Source: JADLHS01 sp964539515
Lineage (GTDB): Bacteria > Verrucomicrobiota > Verrucomicrobiia > Limisphaerales > JADLHS01
Direction of reading: 5' to 3'
Length of the DNA stretch: 36,600 nucleotides
Assembly: GCA_964539515.1 (NCBI GenBank)
Contig: CAZIJO010000032.1
Coordinates: 1-36,600 of the forward strand
Below the pieces are notes generated by a model. It ran no database searches and was not told the DNA's origin. It saw nothing but the letters and a program-made list of their open reading frames with translations. The position numbers and the translations under genes were made by a program. Of the stretch, positions 9,015 to 16,717 are shown in pieces. Each line of letters opens with the position of its first letter. Position 1 is the first letter of the stretch.

Positions 9015-9311
9015 GTGCGTATGAAGTTGGAAGCGACCAGGGGATCCGCTGCGAGCAAGGCCACCGAACTCAACACCGGTTTTCTGCGGCAACATTCGAC
9101 GACCGTTGTGATCCAGGAAATCCCCACGGGACGCTACTGGGAAGGCAGCGGGATCTGGACCTCGGACATCGAGCGGGCGGCGCAATTCGATACCTGTTCG
9201 GGCGCGCTGGAACAGGCGATGCACTCCAAACTTGCAAATGTGCAGCTGGTGCTGGCGCGGGAGATCACGGAGTACGAAACCATCCCGCTGAAGGCCACCT
9301 TCACGAGTTGA
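9015..9311 (+). CDS. Small protein of unknown function, paralog of 7402-7647
   Basis: 98 residues. I chose the GTG at 9015 because a strong GAGGAGG lies 7 nt upstream; the in-frame ATG at 9021 is the alternative. The second half, VVIQEIPTGRYWEGSG, IWTSDIERAAQFDTCSG, ALEQAMHSKLANVQLV, matches the minus-strand protein at 7402-7647 over about 50 positions. The first 25 residues and last 15 are unique to this copy. It has no signal peptide. It could be a small cytosolic binding or regulatory domain, but no function is recognised. Confidence 0.72.
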   Translation: MRMKLEATRGSAASKATELNTGFLRQHSTTVVIQEIPTGRYWEGSGIWTSDIERAAQFDTCSGALEQAMHSKLANVQLVLAREITEYETIPLKATFTS

Positions 9312-9462
9312 TCCGCTTTTCCCGGGCGTTGGCAAGCGCCTGGACGCAACGGCAGCTTTGTTATTCATTTCCCGTGATTCTACCCACAACCGGCTCACCA
9401 CGAGGCATCTATTGTCCACCGCCCTCGGTGAAGAAGCCGGTGACCCCACCGTCGAACCCTTC

Positions 9463-9795
9463 ATGAAGACAAAACATATCTTCGGCTTGATGGCTGCAGT
9501 TGTTGCGATTGGGTTTGCCGGCCCGGCGCAGGCGGGTTGGTCGCTGAACTTTTCATTCGGCGTACCCGTTCCGCTTCCGGCGCCGGCAGTGGTGGCGCCG
9601 CCCCGTTGTCTGCCGCCGGTTGTGACCTGCCCCCCTCCCGTCGTGTATCAGCCTGTCCCACCGCCCTGCCGCCCGGTGGTCTACGTGACGCCGGGCAACG
9701 TCCGGTGTTTTGAATATCGCGGCGCCGCGCCGCACCGTGGTCAACTCGGCTGGGGGCATGACCACCGGCGGTCCGACCGTCGCGAAAATCGTTAA
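9463..9795 (+). CDS. Small proline-rich exported protein
   Basis: 110 residues with a clear Sec signal peptide (MKTKHIFGLMAAVVAIGFA, cleavage likely after PAQA). The mature part begins GWSLNFSFGVPVPLP and is rich in Pro and Val with three to four Cys, then ends in a His/Arg-rich hydrophilic tail. This is the style of small cell-envelope proteins often found in Verrucomicrobiota and Planctomycetota. No catalytic motif is visible. The gene is followed by a strong intrinsic terminator at 9816-9851, supporting its being a transcribed unit. The ATG at 9463 is taken because the signal peptide starts there. Confidence 0.7.
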   Translation: MKTKHIFGLMAAVVAIGFAGPAQAGWSLNFSFGVPVPLPAPAVVAPPRCLPPVVTCPPPVVYQPVPPPCRPVVYVTPGNVRCFEYRGAAPHRGQLGWGHDHRRSDRRENR

Positions 9796-9815
9796 GCTGC
9801 AAGCCCAGCGATTCG

Positions 9816-9851
9816 CGCGGAGGACCAGCCGGTCTTCCGCGTCTTTTTTTT
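9816..9851 (+). terminator. Intrinsic terminator after the Pro-rich exported protein gene
   Basis: A 10-bp stem (9817-9826 with 9831-9840, one G-U pair) closes a 4-base loop and is followed by GTC and a run of eight T. It lies 21 nt after the stop codon. Confidence 0.85.
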
Positions 9852-9998
9852 GCCCAAAGGTCCTTCGTTCCAATATCCAAACCCGCCACTGAAAAACGGT
9901 GGATCGTCCAGACGGAGGCTCGAACTTTCTCCGACGCGAATGCATGATGAAACTGTATATGTATAGCCAGTCGGCTCGGGCTGGGTTACGATGAGCAC

Positions 9999-10940
9999 GT
10001 GGTTCGCAGGCCCATCATTCCATTTGTGCAAGCCGATCATTCTCGCCAAGCCGGAAAAGAGTTCGCCTGCGGCTGTGGTTTCGGCCGGGCATTTGGGCGC
10101 CGCCACAACATCTCTTCCTCTCAAGCCGGCGCACGCGCCTTGAATCGAACCGGCTTGGCGGGGTTCACTTTGATTGAGCTCTTGGTGGTCATCGCCATCA
10201 TTGCCATCCTGGCGGCAATGCTGTTGCCAGCACTGTCCAAGGCCAAAGACCGGGCCCAACAGATCAAGTGCGTGAGCAATTTGAAGCAAATCGCCACTGC
10301 CGCCATCATGTACCAGCAGGACACCGGACGCGCGATCGAGTACAACGTGACCGGCAGCCTGTGGATGAAAACACTCCTCGACTACTCGATCAGGATTAAC
10401 GACAACCGTTACTGCCCGGTTGCCGCGTCCCGCAAGCCCGCTCCGCCCGATGCCGTGGCCGGCACCGCCGCGCATCCATGGCTGTGGAGCACCACCGGGA
10501 GCGGCGCCAACCTCGTGGAAGTGGCCGGCAGTTATTCCATCAACGGCTGGCTGTATTATTACGATACCAAACCCGACGGAGTCAGCACCTGGATCAAGGA
10601 TGTGCCGAAGTTTTTTCAGAAGGACACCGCCGTCACCCATCCGGCTATGACCGCGTTTTTCATGGACGCGATCTGGCCGGACACCTGGCCGACGATTGCC
10701 GACCTGCCGCCGACCGATCTCTACCTGGGCGCCGTGAATTCATCGCTCGGCCGGATCTGCATTGCCCGCCACCCTTTGCAGCGACAACTCAAGGCAGCGA
10801 ATGCAAAACCATTGCCGGGGGCGATCAACATGAGCTACGCGGACGGACACGCCGCAAAGCTGCCGCTGCAACAAGTCAAAACCGTTTACTGGCACAAAGG
10901 CTATGTGCCGACCGGTGATCCCTGGCGCACGACGCCGTAG
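9999..10940 (+). CDS. Pseudopilin with prepilin cleavage/methylation domain
   Basis: A 313-residue frame. The prepilin signal GFTLIELLVVIAIIAILAAM has the canonical Gly before Phe and Glu at +5. The C-terminus ends in PGAINMSYADGHAAKLPL, the Asp-Gly-His block of the prepilin-associated H-X9-DG family. Opened at the GTG at 9999, the leader would be about 54 residues, unusually long. A TTG start at 10140 would give the short leader LNRTGLAG, so the true start is uncertain. This is the second pseudopilin in the window and, like the first, has no pilus or secretion genes next to it. Likely an exported or membrane-anchored envelope protein. Confidence 0.82.
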   Translation: MVRRPIIPFVQADHSRQAGKEFACGCGFGRAFGRRHNISSSQAGARALNRTGLAGFTLIELLVVIAIIAILAAMLLPALSKAKDRAQQIKCVSNLKQIATAAIMYQQDTGRAIEYNVTGSLWMKTLLDYSIRINDNRYCPVAASRKPAPPDAVAGTAAHPWLWSTTGSGANLVEVAGSYSINGWLYYYDTKPDGVSTWIKDVPKFFQKDTAVTHPAMTAFFMDAIWPDTWPTIADLPPTDLYLGAVNSSLGRICIARHPLQRQLKAANAKPLPGAINMSYADGHAAKLPLQQVKTVYWHKGYVPTGDPWRTTP

Positions 10941-11151
10941 CTGGGCCCGACCGATGCGGAAGCATTGCAAGTATTGCTCGTACGGGCGAACCTGCAGGGC
11001 CGCCCGGTTGCGCTGCTGGTAACGACTTGGACTTGGCTGGGGCGCGATCCGGCTGCAATTCCGGCCGACGTGCCGGCGTGCCGACCTGCGGTCCGCTCCG
11101 GTTCAGCCACCGGCGGCAAGGGGAGGGAGAAAGCAATGGGGGTTATTCCCG
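10941..11151. other. Intergenic stretch, nothing recognised
   Basis: Between the second pseudopilin and the gene fragment next to tmRNA. GC-rich, with no convincing frame, RNA fold or terminator. Confidence 0.4.
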
Positions 11152-11152
11152 T

Positions 11153-11345
11153 GTGAAACAGGCGGAGATTGTCAGTCGCAAATCCGGGCTTGCCGACATC
11201 AAGGCCAAGATCAACCGAACCAACGACGGCTATGCCGACGCGCGTTGGCCGTAGAGGAGGCCAAGGAAAAGAAGAATGCGCTCGTCGAGCAGAAGACGGT
11301 CTTCAACGACGTTCAAAATGGTGGAGGCGGGGGGAGTTGAACCCC
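11153..11345 (+). pseudogene. Frameshifted coding fragment ending in the tmRNA 3' end
   Basis: From the GTG at 11153 the frame reads VKQAEIVSRKSGLADIKAK and on to NDGYADA, then breaks. If two bases (a CG at about 11240) are removed, a Lys/Glu/Ala-rich sequence continues as LAVEEAKEKKNALVEQK and FNDVQN, running into the 3' end of the tmRNA gene. Amphipathic, charged, helix-like composition in two adjoining frames is what a decayed coiled-coil gene gives. It could instead be chance. No parent gene is recognised. Confidence 0.35.
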
Positions 11346-11669
11346 CGTCCCTGATTGAATCCCCAGCCGCGACTACATGCTTAGTCCGGGATAGGTTTTC
11401 GGCCATGGGATCGCGCCCGAACTCGAGTCCCACTGCTTAGTCCGCATGGAATTTTCTCGGCTTGGGCGCGCGGTCTCCGCCTTCCACCATACCTGCTGTT
11501 GCGTTCATCCGGGGTAGCAGGTGTCCCCCGGTGAACGTCACGGCGCTTAGGCCGCGAGGGCTAATTCTTCGTTAGCTTATTTGTTTGATGCGATGTTTAA
11601 CGAGGCCAACGCATCGTCCTCGGCATGCCGCCTCTGGCGCTTCCCTCAGGTCGAAACCAGTACGCCCCC
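11319..11669 (-). ncRNA. ssrA: Transfer-messenger RNA (tmRNA)
   Basis: One-piece tmRNA on the minus strand. The 5' end reads GGGGGCGTACTGGTTTCGAC, the hallmark tmRNA start. The 3' end carries a T-arm (GGGGGTTCAACTCCCCC core), the strand CGCCTCC, discriminator A and an encoded CCA. GGGGGCG and CGCCTCC form a 7-bp acceptor stem with one G-U pair; I found no tRNA-like anticodon arm, as expected. The tag frame, from the GCT resume codon at 11576 down to TAA at 11547, encodes ANEELALAA, ending in the LAA degradation signal. At 351 nt the length is normal. It rescues stalled ribosomes with SmpB, whose gene is not in this window. Confidence 0.96.
11547..11576 (-). CDS. tmRNA proteolysis-tag reading frame (ANEELALAA)
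   Basis: Nine codons plus TAA inside ssrA: GCT AAC GAA GAA TTA and then Ala-Leu-Ala-Ala. Alanine is the resume codon, matching the alanyl charge of tmRNA. The ALAA ending is the classic ClpXP/ClpAP recognition tail. Confidence 0.92.
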   Translation of the reverse strand, partial: ANEELALAA

Positions 11670-11748
11670 AAAACGACATTTTCATCCTAGCCGCATCGCG
11701 CCGCCGGGTCAATTGCGAGTTAAACCCGCCGGCCGGCCACTCCTGGCG

Positions 11749-12882
11749 TTACTGATTGATGTGAACGATTTTTGCCGGCGGGAAACCGTTGAAGTAGGTC
11801 GCGGACGCGCTGCCGTAAGCCCCGATGTTTTTCGCGTACACCAGATCCTCGATCGCCAGCTCCGGCAACAGCTCCGATTGCGACAGGCAATCCAGCCCGT
11901 CGCACGTCTGGCCGAAGACGGCGCAGACCTCCTTCCGCCCGGACTTGAAAGCCTGGAGCGGATACTGGCAGTGGTCGAAAATGATGCCGCTGAAAGTGTG
12001 ATAGACACTGTCGTCAATGTAATAGCACCGCTTGCCATCCCGCACGGCCTTGCCGATGACCCGCGCGACCGAGGTGGCCGCGGTGGCGACCAGAAACCGT
12101 CCGGGCTCAGCGAGGATTTGAATGTCCCGGGTGAAGAGACGGGCCAGTTCCGTGTTGATGACGCGCGCGAGTTCGCGAAACGGGCGGACGTGTTTGTGAT
12201 AGGGCGCCGGAAAACCGCCGCCGATGTCGAGAATCTTGATCTCGTGACCGCGCTCGCGCGCCTCCTTCATCACGGCGGCCGCGGCGTTCAGGGCTTGGAC
12301 GAAATTCTCGAAGTTGGTGCATTGACTGCCCACGTGGAAACTCAGGCCTTCGACAACGAGTCCGAGTTTGAAGGCGGCGACGATCAAATCCACGGCCTCG
12401 CCCGGCAGGCAGCCGAACTTGTTCGAGAGTTCGCACTGCGAACCCGTGTTGGCCACCCCCAGGCGCAGCACCACCCCCGCGTGCGGCGCGTATTGTTTGA
12501 TCTTCTGCAACTCGGCAAGGTTGTCGAACGTGACGAGCGGTTTATATCGGTCGAGGGCGCGCAGCGTTTCCCGGGGCTTGATCGGATTGGCGTATATGAT
12601 CTTGTCCCAGATGAAATCCTGCCGGGCTTTTGCGGGCAACCGCCGGATATTCTCGTAGACCAGCATGAACTCGGGCAGGGAGGCGACATCAAAACTCGCC
12701 CCCGCCTGATAGAGGGTGCGGACGATGGCCGGTTCGGCGTTGGCCTTCACGGCATAGTAGCATTGCACCTGCGGCAGATGGCGGCGGAACTCGGCATAGT
12801 TCCGGCGGATTTCCTCGTGGTCCACGATCACGACGGGCGTGCCGTGTCGCTGGGCGAGCAACTGGAGTTGTTTTCGGGTCAT
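11749..12882 (-). CDS. PLP-dependent ornithine/lysine-type decarboxylase (fold type III)
   Basis: 377 residues, the alanine-racemase-fold decarboxylase of the eukaryotic-ODC family. YYAVKANAEPAIV carries the PLP-binding lysine. FHVGSQC, DIGGGFPAPY and LAEPGRFLVA are the phosphate-binding and cofactor motifs. TCDGLDCL supplies the catalytic Cys-Asp pair from the neighbouring subunit. GAYGSASATYFNGF near the end closes the active site. It should make putrescine from ornithine (or cadaverine from lysine) as an entry to polyamines. The substrate-specificity residues cannot be settled by eye, and a carboxynorspermidine or diaminopimelate decarboxylase is less likely given CDGLD and the length. It stands alone upstream of ssrA on the same strand. 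Confidence 0.88.
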   Translation of the reverse strand: MTRKQLQLLAQRHGTPVVIVDHEEIRRNYAEFRRHLPQVQCYYAVKANAEPAIVRTLYQAGASFDVASLPEFMLVYENIRRLPAKARQDFIWDKIIYANPIKPRETLRALDRYKPLVTFDNLAELQKIKQYAPHAGVVLRLGVANTGSQCELSNKFGCLPGEAVDLIVAAFKLGLVVEGLSFHVGSQCTNFENFVQALNAAAAVMKEARERGHEIKILDIGGGFPAPYHKHVRPFRELARVINTELARLFTRDIQILAEPGRFLVATAATSVARVIGKAVRDGKRCYYIDDSVYHTFSGIIFDHCQYPLQAFKSGRKEVCAVFGQTCDGLDCLSQSELLPELAIEDLVYAKNIGAYGSASATYFNGFPPAKIVHINQ

Positions 12883-13047
12883 GACATGAGCCTTTGGCAG
12901 ACGCGGCTTTAAGCCGTTTGGGGCGGCGGCACAAGCAAAATCAAAAAAACCGGCGGCGGACTTTCAACTTTGACGGGACGGGGCAAAAGCCGTACAAACA
13001 AGGCAGGCTGGCCGCCCGGGCGGCGCCAAGCGCGCTGGTCTGGCGGC

Positions 13048-13075
13048 TTGTGGCGGACGGACGGCGTGGTACATT
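13048..13075 (+). promoter_or_regulatory. Possible promoter of the kinase gene
   Basis: TTGTGG (13048-13053), 16-nt spacer, TACATT (13070-13075). The start site would be only a few bases before the ATG at 13085, so the message would have almost no leader. Weak match. Confidence 0.3.
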
Positions 13076-13084
13076 TCTGAACAA

Positions 13085-14086
13085 ATGAGTGGGAGCGACA
13101 TGCTAAAAATGGTCACCTGCGGTTGGTGCGAGACCAAGGTCTTCATTCCCGGCGATCTACCCCCGCTCGGCACGGTGCCCTGCTCCAAATGCGGCCATCC
13201 GATCATGATGCCAAAGATGTTGCGGCAGTTCGAACTGCGCAACGTCATCGCCTCCGGCGGCAATGGGACAGTGTATCGGGCCTACGACACGGTGCTGGAG
13301 CGGCTGGTGGCGGTGAAGCTGGTGAAAAAGGAGATGATGAGCGACCAGCTCGCGATGGATAATTTTTATCGCGAGGCCCGAGCCTGCGCCCGGCTCAATC
13401 ACACGAACATCATCCATATCTACACTTTCGACGAGTACGAGGGTCAGGCCTACCTCGTGATGGAATTGGCGGATCACGGAAGCCTGGACAATCGCATCGA
13501 AAAACAGACCCGGGTGGCCGAACTGAGCGTGCTCGACATCGGCATCAAGATTGCCTCCGCGCTGGATCTCGCCCTCAAACACAATCTGCTCCATCGCGAC
13601 ATCAAGCCGGGTAACATTCTCTTTGATGCCGACAATGAACCCAAACTGGTGGATTTTGGCCTGGCCCGCAGCGTGGATGTGGAGACGGAATCGGGGTCGG
13701 TGACGGAGGGCACGCCGTATTATGTGGCCCCGGAGAAGATAAAACGCGAAAAGGAGACGTTTTTGTCCGACATGTACAGCCTTGGCTGTACGTTGTATCA
13801 TGCCCTGACTGGCCACGTGCCGTTTGACGCCCCGACCGTGGAGGAACTGGTGGGTGCGCACGTGCACACCCCTCTCACGCCGCCCAACCAGGTGCTCCAC
13901 GAGGTAACCCAGCCCACCAGCGACGCGCTGATCAAAGTGATGGCGAAAAACCCGGCGGATCGCTTTCTCAGCTACGATGAGTTCATTTCGGCGCTGGAAG
14001 CATCGCGCAGCCAGCTGCTCATCCAGCAGTATAACCAGCCCGATTCACCCAAACCCAAGGCCAAGACGAGCTGGTGGCGACGATGA
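13085..14086 (+). CDS. Ser/Thr protein kinase with N-terminal zinc ribbon
   Basis: 333 residues. At residues 13-43, CGWC and CSKC spaced by about 21 residues form a zinc-ribbon-like knuckle. The kinase domain follows: glycine loop ASGGNGTVYRAYD, lysine VAVKLVKK, catalytic loop LLHRDIKPGNILFD, LVDFGLARSV, and the activation-segment end YYVAPEK, with SDMYSLGCTLYHALTGHVPF completing subdomain IX. All catalytic residues are present, so it should be active. The C-terminus is short and soluble, with no transmembrane anchor or sensor domain, unlike PknB. Start: ATG at 13085, though ATG at 13100 has GGGAG just upstream. Its partner is unknown; the coiled-coil membrane protein downstream has its own promoter. 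Confidence 0.88.
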   Translation: MSGSDMLKMVTCGWCETKVFIPGDLPPLGTVPCSKCGHPIMMPKMLRQFELRNVIASGGNGTVYRAYDTVLERLVAVKLVKKEMMSDQLAMDNFYREARACARLNHTNIIHIYTFDEYEGQAYLVMELADHGSLDNRIEKQTRVAELSVLDIGIKIASALDLALKHNLLHRDIKPGNILFDADNEPKLVDFGLARSVDVETESGSVTEGTPYYVAPEKIKREKETFLSDMYSLGCTLYHALTGHVPFDAPTVEELVGAHVHTPLTPPNQVLHEVTQPTSDALIKVMAKNPADRFLSYDEFISALEASRSQLLIQQYNQPDSPKPKAKTSWWRR

Positions 14087-14143
14087 GGCACGGGCGGCAG
14101 GGTCGCCGAGGCGGCAATTGCTGGAAAACTTTTGAAAGGAGCG

Positions 14144-14172
14144 TTGACACCGTTTCCACCACTGGCTAGTGT
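14144..14172 (+). promoter_or_regulatory. Sigma-70-type promoter for the coiled-coil membrane protein
   Basis: A perfect TTGACA (14144-14149), a 17-nt spacer and TAGTGT (14167-14172, four of six consensus positions). Transcription would begin near 14179, about 25 nt before the ATG at 14205. Confidence 0.6.
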
Positions 14173-14204
14173 GGCCGGGTCAAAGCAATCTAACCGACAA
14201 AGCC

Positions 14205-14978
14205 ATGTTGATCCGAATCAGTCTTGTCATTGCGATCCTCGCCGGATTGGGGGCGGGCGCGCTTAATTTCATCAAAGTGAAGGAAAAAGTCGAAACGCTG
14301 GCCGCGGAGCGCAACGACTGGCATGGCAAATTCGACAAAACGGACGCCGAACTGACCACCACGAAGGCGGACTTGGACAAGACCAGCAAGGATCTCAAGC
14401 AGACTCAGGAAACACTCGCCGCCACCAGCAAGGAACGCGACACGGCTGTGGCAGAAGCCGACAAGCAAATCAAGAAGGCCACCGAACTCGCGGCTAAACT
14501 GGCCACCACCACGGAAGAACGCGACAGCGCTCGCGCGGATTTGGCCGCTTATGTGGGAACGGGTTACAAGCCGGAGCAGATCGCCGCGCTGGGCAAGCAG
14601 ATTGACAAGGCTCAGAAGGCGTTGGAAGCCATGGCCGACGAGAAGCGAATTCTGGAGCGCGCCCTGGCCAGCAAATCGGCTGAACTGGACCGGATTCTGG
14701 GCAAGTCCGAGATCATCGAGATGCCCGCCAAGCTGCAGGGGAAAGTTGTGGTTTCCGACCCGAAATGGGAGTTCGTGGTGATCAATGTCGGAGAAGATGA
14801 AGGCGTACGGCCTTACGGCGAATTGCTCGTGAGCCGGGCCGGAATCCTCGTGGCGAAGGTGATTGTTCGCGACGTGCAGAAGGGCCGCAGCATCGCGAAC
14901 GTCATGCCGGGCTGGAAGATGCAGGGCGTGGAGATTATGGAAGGCGATCAAGTCATTCCGGCCCACCCGGCTTCGTGA
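14205..14978 (+). CDS. Membrane-anchored coiled-coil protein, function unknown
   Basis: 257 residues. An N-terminal membrane helix (ISLVIAILAGLGAGALNFI) is followed by a long heptad-rich coiled coil (about residues 25-165, rich in Lys/Glu/Asp/Thr/Ala). A compact C-terminal beta domain follows, with GKVVVSDPKWEFVVINVGED, YGELLVSRAGILVAKV and AGWK-like turns. The coiled coil plus small beta domain recalls MreC-type scaffold proteins, but I cannot claim homology. It may be a periplasmic envelope-organising protein. The ATG at 14205 is chosen because the promoter at 14144-14172 lies just upstream. Its stop overlaps the GTG of the lipoprotein gene, so the two are probably translated together. Confidence 0.75.
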   Translation: MLIRISLVIAILAGLGAGALNFIKVKEKVETLAAERNDWHGKFDKTDAELTTTKADLDKTSKDLKQTQETLAATSKERDTAVAEADKQIKKATELAAKLATTTEERDSARADLAAYVGTGYKPEQIAALGKQIDKAQKALEAMADEKRILERALASKSAELDRILGKSEIIEMPAKLQGKVVVSDPKWEFVVINVGEDEGVRPYGELLVSRAGILVAKVIVRDVQKGRSIANVMPGWKMQGVEIMEGDQVIPAHPAS

Positions 14979-15151
14979 GCCCCATTCGCAATATTCTTTA
15001 CCGCGGCGGGTTCTGCCTGTTGCTGTTACTCACGGCCATCGCCTTCGGTGGCTGCGCCTCGACCGAATCGGAAAACGAATCCGTGCGCCCCTGGAACACG
15101 CCCAAGTCCTGGGAAACCGGCCTTCCGGGAGGCATGGATCAAGGGCGCTAG
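14975..15151 (+). CDS. Small lipoprotein (58 residues)
   Basis: Starts with GTG overlapping the stop of the coiled-coil gene (GTGA). The N-terminus MSPIRNILYRGGFCLLLLLT, continued to AFGGC, is a lipoprotein signal with lipobox F-G-G-C, lipidated on Cys27. The mature peptide is only 32 residues: a Ser/Glu/Asn-rich spacer, then SVRPWNTPKSWETGLPGG and MDQGR at the C-terminus. I recall a similar RPWN-P-W-GLP-G ending in small Verrucomicrobiota lipoproteins, but cannot verify it. It probably sits in the outer or inner membrane as partner of the coiled-coil protein. No function is known. Confidence 0.8.
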   Translation: MSPIRNILYRGGFCLLLLLTAIAFGGCASTESENESVRPWNTPKSWETGLPGGMDQGR

Positions 15152-15169
15152 CCGTCGAGTCCGCGGCGC

Positions 15170-16699
15170 TTACTTCGCCACTTCTACGCAACGCATTTCG
15201 CGGATTACCGTGATGCGAATCTGCCCGGGGTACTGCAATTCACTTTCGATCTTCGTCACGATGTTGCGCGCCAACGCAAACGCCTGATCGTCGCTGACAC
15301 TCTGGGGTTGGACGAAGACCCGCAATTCCCGGCCAGCCTGGACGGCAAAGCACTTTTCCACCCCGGGAAATGAACTGCCGATTTTCTCCAGATCCTCCAC
15401 CCGCTTGATATAAGTCGTCATGCTCTCGGAGCGCGCACCGGGCCGGGAGGCGCTGATGGCATCGGCCGCACTGACGAGGATCCCCAGCGGCCCCACGGGC
15501 GGGACATCGTTGTGATGCGACGCCACACCGTTGACGACCTCATCACATTCGCCATGGCGTCGGATGATATCGGCGCCCACCACGGCGTGCGGGCCTTCGA
15601 TCTCGTGGCTGACCGCCTTGCCGATGTCGTGCAACAGGCCGGCCCGCTTGGCGAGATTCACGTCCACGCCGAGTTCGGCGGCGAGCAGCGCCATCAACTG
15701 GGCCACCTCGACGGAGTGATCCAGGAGATTCTGGGCAAAGCTCTGCCGGTAATGCAGCCGGCCCAACAACTTGCTGATTTCCGGATGCATCACGGGCAGA
15801 CCGGCACGCGCCACCGCCTCTTCGCCCTTGCGGATGATGGTTTCATCCATCTCGGACTTGACGGCCGCCACGATTTCCTCGATGCGCGTGGGATGAATGC
15901 GCCCGTCCTGGATCAAGCGCAACATCGACTCGCGCGCGATCTCGCGCCGTACGGGATCAAACCCGGAAAGCAGCACCGCCCCGGGTTCGTCGTCAATCAA
16001 CACTGTCACGCCGGTCGCATTCTCAAACGCACGGATATTCCGGCCTTCGCGGCCGATAATGCGGCCTTTGATGTCCGCGCTTTCGAGCAGGATGGTGGTG
16101 GTGGTGTTTTGGAAAGTCTGGTCGCCGGCATAGCGCTGGATCGCCACGGTGATGATCTGGCGGGCCTTCTCTTCGGCGCGCGACCGGGCTTCATCCAGGA
16201 TCTGGCGGGCGACCTTCGCACCGTCGGCAAGCGCTTCCTGCTGAATTTCTTTGAGAAACTGGGCCCGGGCTTCGGCCGGTGACAGGCCGCTGAGCCTCTC
16301 CAATTGCTGACGCCGCTGCTGGGTGAGGGTGATCAGCTCCTGCTGCGCATTTTCGAGCGCCGTGCTCTTGCGCTCCAGCAATTCGCGCTGCTGCTTCAAA
16401 TCGGTCTCGGTCTCGATCACCCGGTTGAACTGGGAATTGAGCAGGGTTTCGCGTTCCGTCAGCCGGCGTTCCTGGGCGGTCAGTTCCGCGCGGTGCGTGG
16501 CCAGGGATTGTTCAATCTGCGCGCGCAACTGAATCGCCTCCTGGCCGGCGGCGGCGCGGGTTCTTTCCTGCTGGGCCTCCAATTCGCGCCGACGAACATC
16601 CTCGCGGCGGCGGGCGCGCGAATTCAAGATCAGCGCGCACAGTCCCGCCCCGGCCAGGGCCCACACGAGCGCCCCCGCAATATTGAAGACCAGACTCAT
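15170..16699 (-). CDS. rny: Ribonuclease Y
   Basis: 509 residues, the normal length. Order of parts: N-terminal membrane helix (IAGALVWALAGAGLCALIL), a long Arg/Glu/Gln coiled coil to about residue 190, a KH RNA-binding domain with ADIKGRIIGREGRNIRAFE, an HD phosphohydrolase domain with GLLHDIGKAVSHEIEGPHA and SHHNDVPP, and the conserved C-terminus with QYPGQIRITVIRE. It is the membrane-bound endonuclease that starts mRNA decay. The KH and HD metal-binding residues are intact. The gene follows fau by 18 nt on the same strand, suggesting one transcript. Confidence 0.96.
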   Translation of the reverse strand: MSLVFNIAGALVWALAGAGLCALILNSRARRREDVRRRELEAQQERTRAAAGQEAIQLRAQIEQSLATHRAELTAQERRLTERETLLNSQFNRVIETETDLKQQRELLERKSTALENAQQELITLTQQRRQQLERLSGLSPAEARAQFLKEIQQEALADGAKVARQILDEARSRAEEKARQIITVAIQRYAGDQTFQNTTTTILLESADIKGRIIGREGRNIRAFENATGVTVLIDDEPGAVLLSGFDPVRREIARESMLRLIQDGRIHPTRIEEIVAAVKSEMDETIIRKGEEAVARAGLPVMHPEISKLLGRLHYRQSFAQNLLDHSVEVAQLMALLAAELGVDVNLAKRAGLLHDIGKAVSHEIEGPHAVVGADIIRRHGECDEVVNGVASHHNDVPPVGPLGILVSAADAISASRPGARSESMTTYIKRVEDLEKIGSSFPGVEKCFAVQAGRELRVFVQPQSVSDDQAFALARNIVTKIESELQYPGQIRITVIREMRCVEVAK

Positions 16700-16717
16700 T
16701 TCAGAACCGCGCGCCGG

